From VFZN01 sp963709325 (GTDB lineage Bacteria; Acidobacteriota; Vicinamibacteria; Vicinamibacterales; UBA2999), in NCBI GenBank assembly GCA_963709325.1, contig CAVPVV010000001.1, positions 372,001 to 436,000 of the forward strand: a DNA stretch of 64,000 bases. The letters run 5' to 3'. Position numbers and translations under genes: made by a program. Positions 43,929 through 52,190 of the stretch are shown here, piece after piece. How positions within the stretch are numbered: position 1 is the stretch's first letter; the number at the start of each line of letters is the position of its first letter. The notes under the pieces are model-generated. The model worked only from the letters and a program-made list of their open reading frames with translations, was not told the origin of the DNA and ran no database searches.

Positions 43929-44990
43929 ATGAGAATCCTTGCGATTGAAACCTCGTGCGATGAAACCGCGGCGGCGGTGATCACCGAGACTGCTGACGCC
44001 GAGCGCCCTTGGGCAATCGCGTCGAGCGTTGTTGCCTCCCAGGTGGAGATCCACCGCGAGTGGGGCGGCGTGGTGCCGGAACTCGCGTCCCGTCAGCACG
44101 TCCGCGACATCTGCGGCGTCGTCGAGCGCGCGTTGGACGAGGCACATCTGGAGTGGACCGACCTCGATGCGCTGGCGGTGACCCAGGGTCCCGGTCTCGT
44201 CGGATCGCTTCTGGTCGGCGTCTCGTTCGCGAAAGCGGCGGCGTGGGCCGCCGGCAAGCCGTTGGTGGCGGTCCATCACCTCGCGGGGCACATCGAGTCG
44301 ATCTGGCTGGAGCACGGCGTCATTCCGCTGCCGGCGATCGTCCTCGTTGTCTCGGGTGGCCATACCAGCCTCTACCTGGTCCGGATCGAAGGCGAGTACG
44401 AACTCCTGGGCCGCACTCGAGACGATGCCGCGGGGGAGGCGTACGACAAGGTGGCGAAGCTGCTGGGCCTCGGGTATCCGGGCGGTCCGATTATCGACCG
44501 GCTGGCCGCCACTGGCGACGGCCGCGCCATCGCCTGGCCGGGGACGCGGCTGACCAACCCGGATCGCAACGCGCCGGAACGCGACGGGCGTTTCGATTTC
44601 AGCTTCTCGGGCCTCAAGACCGCGGTGCTGCGCCACGTCCGCGCCCGGCAGGCCGCTCTCGGCACCGAACAGTTGCCGGACGCTGAGGTCCACGACATCG
44701 CCGCCAGCTTTCAGAGACGCGTGGTCGACACGCTGGTCGACCGGACGTTCGCGGCGGCGCGCTGGTATGGCGCGAAATCGATCGGCATTGCCGGCGGCGT
44801 GTCTGCCAACGCCAGCCTGCGACGCGAGGCGACGGTTCGCGGCGCCGCCGTCGAAGTCCCGGTGTTCATCCCGCGCCCGTCGCTCTCGACCGACAACGCC
44901 GCGATGATCGGGGCCGCCGGTTTGCGGCAACTCGCGCGAGGCAACCTCGCGCCGCCGGATCTCAACGCCGCCGCCTCGCTTGTCTTGTGA
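43929..44990 (+). CDS. tsaD: tRNA N6-adenosine threonylcarbamoyltransferase
   Basis: Transfers the threonylcarbamoyl group to A37 of ANN-decoding tRNAs (t6A) with TsaB/TsaE. The 353-aa protein has ILAIETSCDETAAAVI at the start, the metal-binding HHLAGH (AVHHLAGHIES), VSGGHTSLYLV, DDAAGEAYDKVAKLLGLGYP, FSFSGLKTAV and GIAGGVSANASLR. The ATG at 43929 is the family start; an upstream in-frame ATG would add a peptide (HPSAPLHPCTAFL) encoded by the repeat. Its stop touches the next inverted repeat. Confidence 0.97.
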   Translation: MRILAIETSCDETAAAVITETADAERPWAIASSVVASQVEIHREWGGVVPELASRQHVRDICGVVERALDEAHLEWTDLDALAVTQGPGLVGSLLVGVSFAKAAAWAAGKPLVAVHHLAGHIESIWLEHGVIPLPAIVLVVSGGHTSLYLVRIEGEYELLGRTRDDAAGEAYDKVAKLLGLGYPGGPIIDRLAATGDGRAIAWPGTRLTNPDRNAPERDGRFDFSFSGLKTAVLRHVRARQAALGTEQLPDAEVHDIAASFQRRVVDTLVDRTFAAARWYGAKSIGIAGGVSANASLRREATVRGAAVEVPVFIPRPSLSTDNAAMIGAAGLRQLARGNLAPPDLNAAASLVL

Positions 44991-45163
44991 ACACGAAGGA
45001 CACGAAGCTCACGAAGCTCACGAAGACAGGGCCGTCACCACAGAGATAACCGGACTCAAACTCCCATGTTGCGCAATGTCCTGGCCGTTATCAGGGATCT
45101 GTCGAATGTCTCCGGAAATCACCCCATACGTGGAATGGCTGCGGCCTTCGTGTCCTTCGTGTT
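44990..45163. repeat. 18-bp perfect inverted repeat of word units between convergent genes
   Basis: AACACGAAGGACACGAAG at 44990-45007 has its exact complement CTTCGTGTCCTTCGTGTT at 45146-45163. The left arm continues with two more CACGAAGCT-type 9-nt units (45008-45026). The 138 nt between them show no gene. The pair brackets the gap between convergent tsaD and yjbQ. It could form a long cruciform or RNA hairpin on both transcripts. Confidence 0.8.
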
Positions 45164-45171
45164 TTCCGTCT

Positions 45172-45594
45172 TCACTCTCCGATAACTTTGACGAGCACGC
45201 GCTTCGCCCGCCGCCCGTCGAACTCGCCGTAGAAGATCTGCTCCCACGGACCGAAGTCCAGCTTTCCGGCAGTGATCGCGACCACTACCTCGCGGCCCAT
45301 GATTTGCCTCTTCATGTGCGCGTCGGCGTTGTCCTCGCCGGTCCGGTTATGGGCGTAGCGCTCGGGCGAGGCGTCGAATGGCGCCAGTGTCTCGAGCCAC
45401 GCCGCGTAATCCTTGTGCAGCCCGCGCTCGTCGTCGTTGATGAACACCGAGGCCGTGATATGCATGGCGTTGACCAGCACCAGGCCCTCGCGGACGCCGC
45501 TCTTGTGAACGGCGGCTGCGACCTGCGGCGTAATGTTCTCGAAGGCGACGCGGGCCGGCAGGTTGAATGTCAGGTATTCGGTGTGTGACTTCAT
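45172..45594 (-). CDS. YjbQ family protein (UPF0047)
   Basis: A 140-aa protein. It starts KSHTEYLTFNLPARVAFENI and contains HITASVFINDDERGLHKDY, the histidine-rich DNADAHMKRQIMGREV and GPWEQIFYGEFDGRRAKRV, the full YjbQ pattern at usual length. Members bind a metal and have weak thiamine-phosphate synthase activity; the physiological role is uncertain. The ATG at 45594 abuts the NUDIX ATG at 45595 (CATATG), so the two divergent genes have no intergenic DNA. Minus-strand TACTCT (45603-45608) is 8 nt upstream. Confidence 0.92.
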   Translation of the reverse strand: MKSHTEYLTFNLPARVAFENITPQVAAAVHKSGVREGLVLVNAMHITASVFINDDERGLHKDYAAWLETLAPFDASPERYAHNRTGEDNADAHMKRQIMGREVVVAITAGKLDFGPWEQIFYGEFDGRRAKRVLVKVIGE

Positions 45595-46092
45595 ATGGGC
45601 AAAGAGTACCCTGTCGCACCGGTCGTCGGGGTCGGAGGCGTGGTCGTACGGGACGGGCGCGCGCTGATCATCAAGCGGGCTCACGAGCCGCGTCGAGGCG
45701 AGTGGTCGATTCCCGGCGGGACCGTCGAGCTCGGCGAGCCGCTGACCGATGCCGTCCGCCGCGAGCTGCGCGAGGAAACCGGACTCGAGGTCATCGTCGG
45801 TCCGGTGATCGAGATGTTCGATCGCATCCATCGTGACGGCGACGGCCGCATCCGCTATCACTTCGTGATCATCGATTACCTGTGCGAAGCGTCAGCCGGA
45901 GACCCTTTCGCCGGCACCGACGCCGAGGCGGTCGCGTGGGTGACAGGCGAGGAACTCGAGTCCTACGGCGTCAACGCGCACGCGGCGGCGGTGATCAGGA
46001 GAGGTCTTGGGGTCTTGAGGTCTCGGCGGCTTGGGGCTCGCGGCCTCGAGGTCCTTCCGACTCCCGACTCCCGGTTCCCGGCTCCCGATTAG
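45595..46092 (+). CDS. NUDIX hydrolase
   Basis: A 165-aa pyrophosphohydrolase. The NUDIX box is complete: G-x5-E-x7-REL-x-EE-x-G in GGTVELGEPLTDAVRRELRE followed by ETGLEV. The start MGKEYPVAPVVGVGGVVV is typical for the subgroup related to ADP-ribose pyrophosphatase / MutT. The substrate cannot be told from sequence. The last 25 residues (GVLRSRRLGARGLEVLPTP and on) are encoded by the adjoining word repeat and are unlikely to be part of the fold. It shares a start point with divergent yjbQ. Confidence 0.92.
   Translation: MGKEYPVAPVVGVGGVVVRDGRALIIKRAHEPRRGEWSIPGGTVELGEPLTDAVRRELREETGLEVIVGPVIEMFDRIHRDGDGRIRYHFVIIDYLCEASAGDPFAGTDAEAVAWVTGEELESYGVNAHAAAVIRRGLGVLRSRRLGARGLEVLPTPDSRFPAPD
46003..46089. 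repeat. word repeat (GGTCTTG / GACTCCCG) inside the NUDIX tail
   Basis: Units GGTCTTGGG, GTCTTGAG, GTCTCGGC, GGCTTGGGG, GGCCTCGAG and then ACTCCCG, ACTCCCG, GTTCCCG, GCTCCCG run to the stop codon. Coding here is probably incidental. Confidence 0.65.
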
Positions 46093-46095
46093 AAT
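46090..46095 (+). promoter_or_regulatory. -10 box TAGAAT, 7 nt before the start codon
   Basis: TAGAAT, overlapping the NUDIX stop, followed by CTTGTCC and the ATG at 46103; leaderless arrangement. Confidence 0.5.
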
Positions 46096-46102
46096 CTTGT
46101 CC

Positions 46103-46675
46103 ATGACCGTTTCGCGCGACGCCGCCTGGCAACTGCTCACCGAATGGACGCAGAGCGACAGCCTGCGCAAACACGCACTCGCCGTCGAGGCCGCGGTTCG
46201 CGGCTACGCGCGCGAGCAGAACGCCAGCGAAGAGGAGTGGGCCGTCGTGGCGCTCCTCCACGATTTCGACTACGAGCGATACCCGACCCTTGGCGATCAC
46301 CCGAACAAAGGATGCGAGCACCTGCGGTCGCTCGGCTACCCGGAATGGGTGATGAAGGCGATCCAGTCTCATGCCTGGGAGATCACCGGCGTGCAGCCCG
46401 AGACGCCGCTGGAACGGGCGCTGGTGGCGTGCGATGAAATGGCCGGGTTTGTCACCGCCGCCGCCCTGGTCCGGCCGAGCAAGAGCATCCTCGACCTCGA
46501 GGCGTCGTCAGTGAAGAAGCGCATGAAGGACAAGGCGTTCGCGCGCGCGGTGCCGCGCGAGCACCTTCAGAAGGGCGCTGAATTGATGGGCATGCCGCTC
46601 GAGACCCACATTGCGAACGTGATTCGCTTCATGCGTCCGCAGGCGGAAGCGCTCGGCCTCAAGGGCTCGCTCTGA
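46103..46675 (+). CDS. HD-domain (HDIG-type) hydrolase-like protein
   Basis: A 190-aa cytoplasmic protein with a single HD domain: H in LRKHALAVEAAVRGYA, HD in VALLHDFDYERYPTLGDHP, then the H of IQSHAW and D of ALVACDEMAGFVTAAALVRP. This order fits small HDIG phosphohydrolases of unknown substrate that act on nucleotides. No fused domain. The ATG at 46103 is supported by the -10 box; an upstream in-frame start would lie in the repeat. Confidence 0.85.
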   Translation: MTVSRDAAWQLLTEWTQSDSLRKHALAVEAAVRGYAREQNASEEEWAVVALLHDFDYERYPTLGDHPNKGCEHLRSLGYPEWVMKAIQSHAWEITGVQPETPLERALVACDEMAGFVTAAALVRPSKSILDLEASSVKKRMKDKAFARAVPREHLQKGAELMGMPLETHIANVIRFMRPQAEALGLKGSL

Positions 46676-46850
46676 CGCTCAGCTGCAGCCGACGCTGCAG
46701 TCGCAACAGGGCCGGCGCTCCAGCCGGACCGGCATCCCGGCCGCGGCCACGCGTGCAATGCTCGGGCGACGAGCTGGCGGTAGTGGTTTTCACGATCACG
46801 GGACGCCTGCCGGTTGAGCAGTTGCCCGAACGCGGCTGAGGTCGTTTCCG

Positions 46851-46856
46851 TATACT
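46851..46856 (+). promoter_or_regulatory. -10 box TATACT, 7 nt before the ABC operon
   Basis: TATACT followed by TCACTGC and ATG 46864; leaderless start of the four-gene ABC operon. The 175 nt before it hold only small GC-rich hairpins (CTGCAGCCGACGCTGCAG at 46683). Confidence 0.5.
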
Positions 46857-46863
46857 TCACTGC

Positions 46864-47853
46864 ATGCCAGCGGCAGCCGTGGCCGATCAGGAACCGAAAA
46901 CCGAGCCGGTCGTCATCTGCGAGCAGCTCAGCGTCCGTTACGGCAGGAACTGGGCGCTCAAGGATGTGACGGCGACGTTCCAGCCCGGCGCGGTCGGACT
47001 GCTCGGGCCGAACGGTGCCGGAAAGAGCACACTCATCAAGACGCTGCTGGGGTTCGTCAAACCGGATCAGGGCCGCATGCGCGTGCTCGGACTGGACGTC
47101 GCCGCTGCTCCGCTCGAGATTCGCGCCCGCGTCGGATACATGCCGGAGAGCGACTCGCACATTCCCGGCATGAACGCGGTGTCTTTCGTTGCCTATTGTG
47201 GCCAGCTGTCAGGCCTGCCGCCCGCCGATGCCATGCAGCGCGCGCACGAGGTGCTCTACTACGTCGGCCTCGGCGAGGCTCGCTACCGCAACCTCGAAAC
47301 CTATTCGACCGGCATGAAACAGCGGATCAAGCTGGCCCAGGCCATCGTTCACGATCCCGATTTGCTTTTCCTCGACGAGCCCACCAACGGCATGGACCCG
47401 AAGGGACGCGACGAGATGCTGGCGCTCATCAGGGACCTCGCCCACAACAAGCGCGTGAACCTGATCCTGTCGTCACACCTTCTGCCTGACGTCGAGTTCA
47501 CCTGCGACCACGTGGTGGTCGTGGACAAGGGCGCCATCGCCACGGCCGGTCCGATCGCGGCGCTCAAGGGGACGCGCGGCCGCGTCTACGAGCTGCGCGT
47601 CAAGGGCAATCAGGCCGGTTTCATCGAGGTGTTGAAGGGCGAAGGGCTCGATTGCCACGACACGGACGAGGACATCATCCGCGTCTTCATTCCGGGGACG
47701 CCTGAAGCCGAGGCCGCTACAGCCGACACAGTGGACGCTGGCGCAGGAATCCTGTTCCGCCTCGCGGCGCGAGAACGCGTCCAGGTACGCCACCTGCGCC
47801 CGAGCGTGCCGACGCTCGAGGACGTCTTCGCCCGCGCTGTCGGTGAAGCCTGA
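46864..47853 (+). CDS. ABC transporter ATP-binding protein
   Basis: A 329-aa cytoplasmic ATPase. Walker A GPNGAGKST in GLLGPNGAGKSTLIKTLLGF, signature as YSTGMKQRIKLAQAI, Walker B LLFLDEPTNGMDP, and H-switch LSSHLLPDVE. An ABC-2-type exporter subunit with a C-terminal DUF4162-like extension (about 230-329). It forms a pair with the permease beginning 2 nt downstream. The substrate is unknown. Confidence 0.93.
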   Translation: MPAAAVADQEPKTEPVVICEQLSVRYGRNWALKDVTATFQPGAVGLLGPNGAGKSTLIKTLLGFVKPDQGRMRVLGLDVAAAPLEIRARVGYMPESDSHIPGMNAVSFVAYCGQLSGLPPADAMQRAHEVLYYVGLGEARYRNLETYSTGMKQRIKLAQAIVHDPDLLFLDEPTNGMDPKGRDEMLALIRDLAHNKRVNLILSSHLLPDVEFTCDHVVVVDKGAIATAGPIAALKGTRGRVYELRVKGNQAGFIEVLKGEGLDCHDTDEDIIRVFIPGTPEAEAATADTVDAGAGILFRLAARERVQVRHLRPSVPTLEDVFARAVGEA

Positions 47854-47855
47854 TC

Positions 47856-48695
47856 ATGCCAATTCACGATCAGGGCTATCGCCGCTACGGAGGTGACAGG
47901 GCCGCGGTCGGCCGCGCCTGGCAGGTGATTGCCGGCGCCGGGATCCGATCGATCATCGGCAAACGGTCCTTCATCTCGCTCATGCTCTTCGCGTGGGCGC
48001 CGTTTGTCGTCCGGGCGGTGCAGATCTACGTTTCCGCCAACTTCCAGCAAGCGGCGTTTCTCGCTCCGAAGGGCGAGACCTTCCGCGAATTCCTCGAGGC
48101 GCAGAACATCTTCGTCTTCTTCGTGACCATCTGGGTCGGCGCCGGCCTGATTGCCAACGACCGTCGCGCCAACGCCCTGCAGCTCTATCTGTCGCGCCCG
48201 CTCAGCGCCGCCGAATACGTGGCCGGCAAGCTGGCGATTCTCTTCGTCTTCCTCACTTTCGTGACCTGGGCGCCGGCGATAGGGCTGCTGGTCGTGCAGA
48301 CGGTGTTCGCCGGCAGCTTCACGTTCGTCCGCAACAACGCCTACCTGTTCCCGGCGATCACGCTGTTCTCGCTGGCCCAGGTGCTGCTCGCGTCCTCGAC
48401 CATGCTCGCGCTCTCATCGCTCTCCAAGAGCAGCCGCTTCGTCGGCGTCATGTACGCCGGGCTGATGTTCTTCACCGCGGCGCTTTTCCAGGCGCTTCGC
48501 GGCATCACTGGTTCGTCCGCGTTCGCCTGGATCTCGCCGAACAACGCGCTCGATCAACTGGGCGACGTCATCTTCCGCATCCAGCCTCGCTACGACCTGC
48601 CGCCCGCAGTCGCCGCGCTCGTCGTGCTGGCGCTGATTGCCGGCTCCGGTATCGTGCTTGCCCGCCGCGTCAAGGGCGTGGAGATCGTCACGTGA
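47856..48695 (+). CDS. ABC-2 type permease
   Basis: A 279-aa membrane protein with about six helices, including FFVTIWVGAGLIANDRRANA, IGLLVVQTVFAGSFTFV and AVAALVVLALIAGSGIVLA. The cytoplasmic ANALQLYLSRPLSAAEYVAGK loop is the conserved ABC-2 membrane protein element. It lies between two ATPase genes and overlaps the second by 4 nt. Confidence 0.88.
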   Translation: MPIHDQGYRRYGGDRAAVGRAWQVIAGAGIRSIIGKRSFISLMLFAWAPFVVRAVQIYVSANFQQAAFLAPKGETFREFLEAQNIFVFFVTIWVGAGLIANDRRANALQLYLSRPLSAAEYVAGKLAILFVFLTFVTWAPAIGLLVVQTVFAGSFTFVRNNAYLFPAITLFSLAQVLLASSTMLALSSLSKSSRFVGVMYAGLMFFTAALFQALRGITGSSAFAWISPNNALDQLGDVIFRIQPRYDLPPAVAALVVLALIAGSGIVLARRVKGVEIVT

Positions 48696-49669
48696 GCCTC
48701 GCCGTGCCAGCAGCGGCTGACACCTCCACGGCGGACCCGCCCACTGCGCCGCCGCTCGTCCACGCCGAGCACCTGTCGAAGTGGTACGGGCAGGTGAGCG
48801 GGCTCAACGACGTTACCGTCTCCATCCCGCCCGGCATCACCGGGCTGCTCGGTCCGAACGGCGCAGGCAAGAGCACGTTCATGAAGCTGATGACCGGCCA
48901 GCTCAAGCCGAGTCAGGGCAGCATCCGCGTGTTCGGCGAGCCAGTCTGGGGGAATCCGGCCCTCTTCGCGCGCATCGGGTTCTGCCCGGAGCAGGACGCG
49001 TTCTACGACCGGATGACCGGGCTCGAATGGGTCACGGCGCTGATGCGGCTCAATGGCCTCGGCGAGCAGGAGTCAGCCGAGGCGGCAAAGATCGCGCTCG
49101 AAAGGGTCCACCTCCTCGATGCGGCGGACAAGAAGATCGGCGCCTACAGCAAGGGAATGCGCCAGCGCGTCAAGCTCGCCCAGGCGCTCGTCCACGATCC
49201 GGGGCTGCTCATCCTCGACGAGCCGCTGAGCGGAATGGACCCGCTGATGCGCCGGCGGACGATTCGCCTCATCAAGGACTGGGCCCGATCCGGCAAGCAC
49301 ATCATCGTCTCGAGCCACATCCTGCACGAGATCGAGGCGATGACCTCCAACATCCTCCTGATCAACAACGGCCGCATCGTCGCCGAAGGCAACGTTCACC
49401 AGATCCGCGATCTCATCGACACCCACCCCCACACTGTCTACGTGCGGGGCAGCGACCCGCGCTTGCTCGCGCGGCGCTTCCTTGCCGAAGACGACGTGCT
49501 GAGCCTCAAGTTCGAGCCCGGCGCGGTGGTGGTGGAGACCAGCCGACCGGACAGCTTCTACGCACGCCTCACCGAACTGGCCGCGACCGGTGAGGCCGGC
49601 GCGATCGACGAAGTGCAATCGCCGGACGACAACCTCCAGGCTGTCTTCCGCTACCTGGTGAAGCAATGA
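48692..49669 (+). CDS. ABC transporter ATP-binding protein
   Basis: A 325-aa ATPase with Walker A LLGPNGAGKSTFMKL, signature AYSKGMRQRVKLAQAL, Walker B LLILDEPLSGMDP and H-switch VSSHILHEIEAM. A C-terminal extension (NVHQIRDLIDTHPHTVYVRG) follows. The GTG at 48692 overlaps the preceding permease stop (GTGA). Similar in layout to the first ATPase, suggesting duplication of an ATPase/permease pair. Confidence 0.93.
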   Translation: MSLAVPAAADTSTADPPTAPPLVHAEHLSKWYGQVSGLNDVTVSIPPGITGLLGPNGAGKSTFMKLMTGQLKPSQGSIRVFGEPVWGNPALFARIGFCPEQDAFYDRMTGLEWVTALMRLNGLGEQESAEAAKIALERVHLLDAADKKIGAYSKGMRQRVKLAQALVHDPGLLILDEPLSGMDPLMRRRTIRLIKDWARSGKHIIVSSHILHEIEAMTSNILLINNGRIVAEGNVHQIRDLIDTHPHTVYVRGSDPRLLARRFLAEDDVLSLKFEPGAVVVETSRPDSFYARLTELAATGEAGAIDEVQSPDDNLQAVFRYLVKQ

Positions 49670-50481
49670 AGATTGGATTCTGGGGTGCGTCCCGGCGAGT
49701 GTTCGACCTCTCCCTGGGCGAGATGCTATGGTCGCGACGCACCATCTTCATGGCCCTGGTCGTTGGAGGTCCGGTGCTGCTCGCGCTCATCGTCCGGGCG
49801 CTCGACGTGTTCGGGATGACGGCGCTGCGCGTCAACGGGCGGGCGATCGGCGGGATCGGGGTCTTCGGCGTGATGCTGTGGATGCTCTTCCTCCGCTTCA
49901 TCGTGCCGGTGCTGGCGGTGTTCTACGGCACTGCGCTGATGGCCGATGAGGTGGAAGACAAAACCTTGACCTACCTGTTCACGCGGCCGATCGCCCGCGG
50001 CGCGGTGCTGATGGGCAAATACCTCGCCTACCTGGTCTGCACGGTGCTGGTGGTGCTGCCGGCGGTCATGCTGGTGTATTTCCTGGTCGTGCCGTTCCGG
50101 GAGGTGCCGGGCACGTTCGTGTCTCTGGTCACGGACCTGGGCCTGCTGGCGCTCGGCCTGGCCGTTTACGGGGCGCTCTTCGCGTTCGTCGGCGCGTTCT
50201 TCAAGCGGCCGCTGGTGATCGGCCTGGTCTTCACCTTCGGCTGGGAGCCGACCGTGATGGCGTTGCCGGGCTATCTCAAGCAGTTCACGATTGCCTACTA
50301 CCTCCAGGCGCTGGTGCCGCACGCCATGCCCAGCGAGGGCCTCACCAGCCTGCTCCAGGGCTTCTTTCGTGACACCCCGTCGCTGGGCCTAGCCTTTTTC
50401 TGGCTGGTGGTTTACGCGGGACTCTTCCTCTGGCTGGCGACCCGGGTGGTGGAGCGGCGGGAGTACGTGCTGGAGCAGTAG
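49666..50481 (+). CDS. ABC-2 type permease
   Basis: A 271-aa permease with about six helices (FMALVVGGPVLLALIVRALDV, VLVVLPAVMLVYFLVVPF, LAFFWLVVYAGLFLWLATRV). The loop DEVEDKTLTYLFTRPIARGA is the ABC-2 signature for this subgroup. Overlaps the ATPase stop by 4 nt (ATGA). Closes the ATPase-permease-ATPase-permease operon; the two halves may form one heteromeric exporter. Confidence 0.88.
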   Translation: MKIGFWGASRRVFDLSLGEMLWSRRTIFMALVVGGPVLLALIVRALDVFGMTALRVNGRAIGGIGVFGVMLWMLFLRFIVPVLAVFYGTALMADEVEDKTLTYLFTRPIARGAVLMGKYLAYLVCTVLVVLPAVMLVYFLVVPFREVPGTFVSLVTDLGLLALGLAVYGALFAFVGAFFKRPLVIGLVFTFGWEPTVMALPGYLKQFTIAYYLQALVPHAMPSEGLTSLLQGFFRDTPSLGLAFFWLVVYAGLFLWLATRVVERREYVLEQ

Positions 50482-50576
50482 CGCCGGTGGGCGCGGACCT
50501 TGCATTTCGTCCCGGCTGTCAAGGAACCCGCCCCGTCAAGATTCCGTAATACGCTACAGGGAGCTGCGAGCGACGA

Positions 50577-51572
50577 ATGACCAAGAAGACCCGCAATTTC
50601 GTGCTGGTTTCCGGGGCCATCCTCATTATCGGGCTCGGTACTGGGCTGGTGGCGTCCTACATGGGGCTGCCGGTTTCGCTTTTGTCCAGTGCGGCCGGTC
50701 CTGACGAGCTCCAGTACGTGCCGCAGAACGCGGCCGTGGTCGCCTACGCCAACGTCCGGGACGTCATGAACTCCGAGTTCCGGCAGCACTTCCGTCAGCA
50801 CGAGCCCTCCTCGCAAGATCGCAACGAATTCCTGGAAAAGACCGGCGTCAACATCGAGCAGGATATCGACTCGGTCGTCGCCGCTTTTGTCCCCTCCTCC
50901 GATCCCTCGTCCAATCGCCCTGAGAAGTCCGCAGTGGTGCTGGCCCGCGGCCGCTTTGAAGCCGGCCGGCTGGAGACGCTGGCGCTAGAGCATGGCGGCT
51001 CGGCCGAGGATTACATGGGCAAGCGCCTGCTGATCCATCAGGGCGATCCGCCGGGAGGTGCCATGGCGGTCGGCTTCGTGGAACCGAACCTCGTGGCCCT
51101 GGGCAGCCTGGAGGCGGTGCGGCAGGCGATTGACGCGGGATCGAGCAACCGCAACGTGATGTCGAACAACGACCTGATGCGGTTGGTTGCCGACCTCGAC
51201 AACAGCAACGCATGGGCGGTTGGGCGGTTCGACGAGCTGGCCCGCGAAGCACGTCTGCCTGCCGAAGTGCAGGGTCAGCTGCCGCCGGTCACCTGGTTCT
51301 CGGCCGCGGGCCACATCAACGGCGGGCTGAGCGGCGTGCTCAAGGCCGAAGCGCGCGACGAGGCGGCGGCGCAGAACCTCCGCGACATCGTGCGCGGCTT
51401 CCTCGCGATGGCGCGTCTACAGTCGGGCAGCCGCCCCGGGATCCAACAGCTGGTGGACTCCCTGCAACTGACTGGGGAGGGGACGACGGTGGCGCTGTCG
51501 TTCAATATTCCGAGCGAGTTCTTCGACGCCCTCGAGGCGATGTCGAAGCCAAAGCCGGCCGATCCCCGATAA
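50577..51572 (+). CDS. membrane-anchored hypothetical protein (DUF3352-like)
   Basis: A 331-aa protein with one N-terminal helix (FVLVSGAILIIGLGTGLVASYMG) and a long extracytoplasmic part. Segments such as DELQYVPQNAAVVAYANVRDVMN, FVEPNLVALGSLEAVRQAID and LTGEGTTVALSFNIPSEFFD resemble DUF3352-type proteins, in which a P-x-(D/N)-A-x-x-x-(A/V) element repeats. Function unknown. The ATG has no close ribosome site. It ends at the GGCAAAA repeat/terminator. Confidence 0.6.
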   Translation: MTKKTRNFVLVSGAILIIGLGTGLVASYMGLPVSLLSSAAGPDELQYVPQNAAVVAYANVRDVMNSEFRQHFRQHEPSSQDRNEFLEKTGVNIEQDIDSVVAAFVPSSDPSSNRPEKSAVVLARGRFEAGRLETLALEHGGSAEDYMGKRLLIHQGDPPGGAMAVGFVEPNLVALGSLEAVRQAIDAGSSNRNVMSNNDLMRLVADLDNSNAWAVGRFDELAREARLPAEVQGQLPPVTWFSAAGHINGGLSGVLKAEARDEAAAQNLRDIVRGFLAMARLQSGSRPGIQQLVDSLQLTGEGTTVALSFNIPSEFFDALEAMSKPKPADPR

Positions 51573-51712
51573 AGGCACACCAGAAGGCAAAAGGCAGAAG
51601 CTCGAGGTAGGCCCGAGGCAGAGTGGCGAACCGCCGAGGCGGCACGCCGTTCTGCCTTTTGTCTTTTTTTGCCTTCGCCATCGGGCTGGCGCCTTTTGCC
51701 TTTTGCCTGTGC
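51573..51712. repeat. word repeat (GGCAAAA / GCCTTTT) forming a terminator-like structure
   Basis: CAAAAGGCAGAA (51588-51599) is exactly complementary to TTCTGCCTTTTG (51650-51661), which is followed by a T7 run (51663-51669). The 50-nt loop contains its own hairpin. Further GCCTTTT units extend to 51708. It could act as an intrinsic terminator for the upstream gene. Confidence 0.7.
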
Positions 51713-51749
51713 CGTCCGCTCCTTTACACTCCCGTCGGCAGGTTGACCG

Positions 51750-52157
51750 GTGCGCGACTTCGTCTTCTTCTACGGCACGCTGATGACCGCATTTAACCGT
51801 CCCGGACGGCAGCGGGTGGACGCCAGATTGTCGTTCGTCGGCCGGGGGCGGATCCGCGCGGCACTGTTCGATCTCGGCATCTATCCCGCGGCGGTTCCGG
51901 CCGATGACGACAGCCACGTCACCGGCGAGTTGTACGAACTGCAGGACGGTCCCGCGGTTCTGGCGGTCCTGGACGAAATCGAAGGCTTCCGGCCCAACGA
52001 GCCGGAGCGCAGCTTGTACCTCCGTGTCCGCACCGGTGTCACCCTCGAATCGGGCGAGACGCGGGAGGCGTGGGCGTACTTCTACAACGCTCCGCTCGGA
52101 CGCGCAGAGCGCATCCCGTCAGGCGACTACCTCGAACACTTGCACCGACACGTTTGA
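51750..52157 (+). CDS. gamma-glutamylcyclotransferase-like (AIG2 fold) protein
   Basis: A 135-aa protein with the N-terminal YGTLM motif (DFVFFYGTLMTAFNRPGR), the G-x-(L/I)-Y-(D/P) strand LFDLGIYPAAVP, GELYEL and the catalytic-type Glu in VLDEIEGFRP. This is the GGCT/AIG2 fold used to cyclise gamma-glutamylamines. Substrate unknown. The GTG at 51750 gives the family-standard start; TACACT (51725-51730) is a possible -10, leaving a leader of about 12 nt. Confidence 0.85.
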   Translation: MRDFVFFYGTLMTAFNRPGRQRVDARLSFVGRGRIRAALFDLGIYPAAVPADDDSHVTGELYELQDGPAVLAVLDEIEGFRPNEPERSLYLRVRTGVTLESGETREAWAYFYNAPLGRAERIPSGDYLEHLHRHV

Positions 52158-52190
52158 GGGACAGGAGACGCCAAGCCCCAAGCCCCGGGT

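Noticed and set aside
46676..46850. CTGCAG-rich hairpins after the HD gene as an RNA gene
   Set aside because: Short stems with no terminator T-run and no known RNA pattern; insufficient support.
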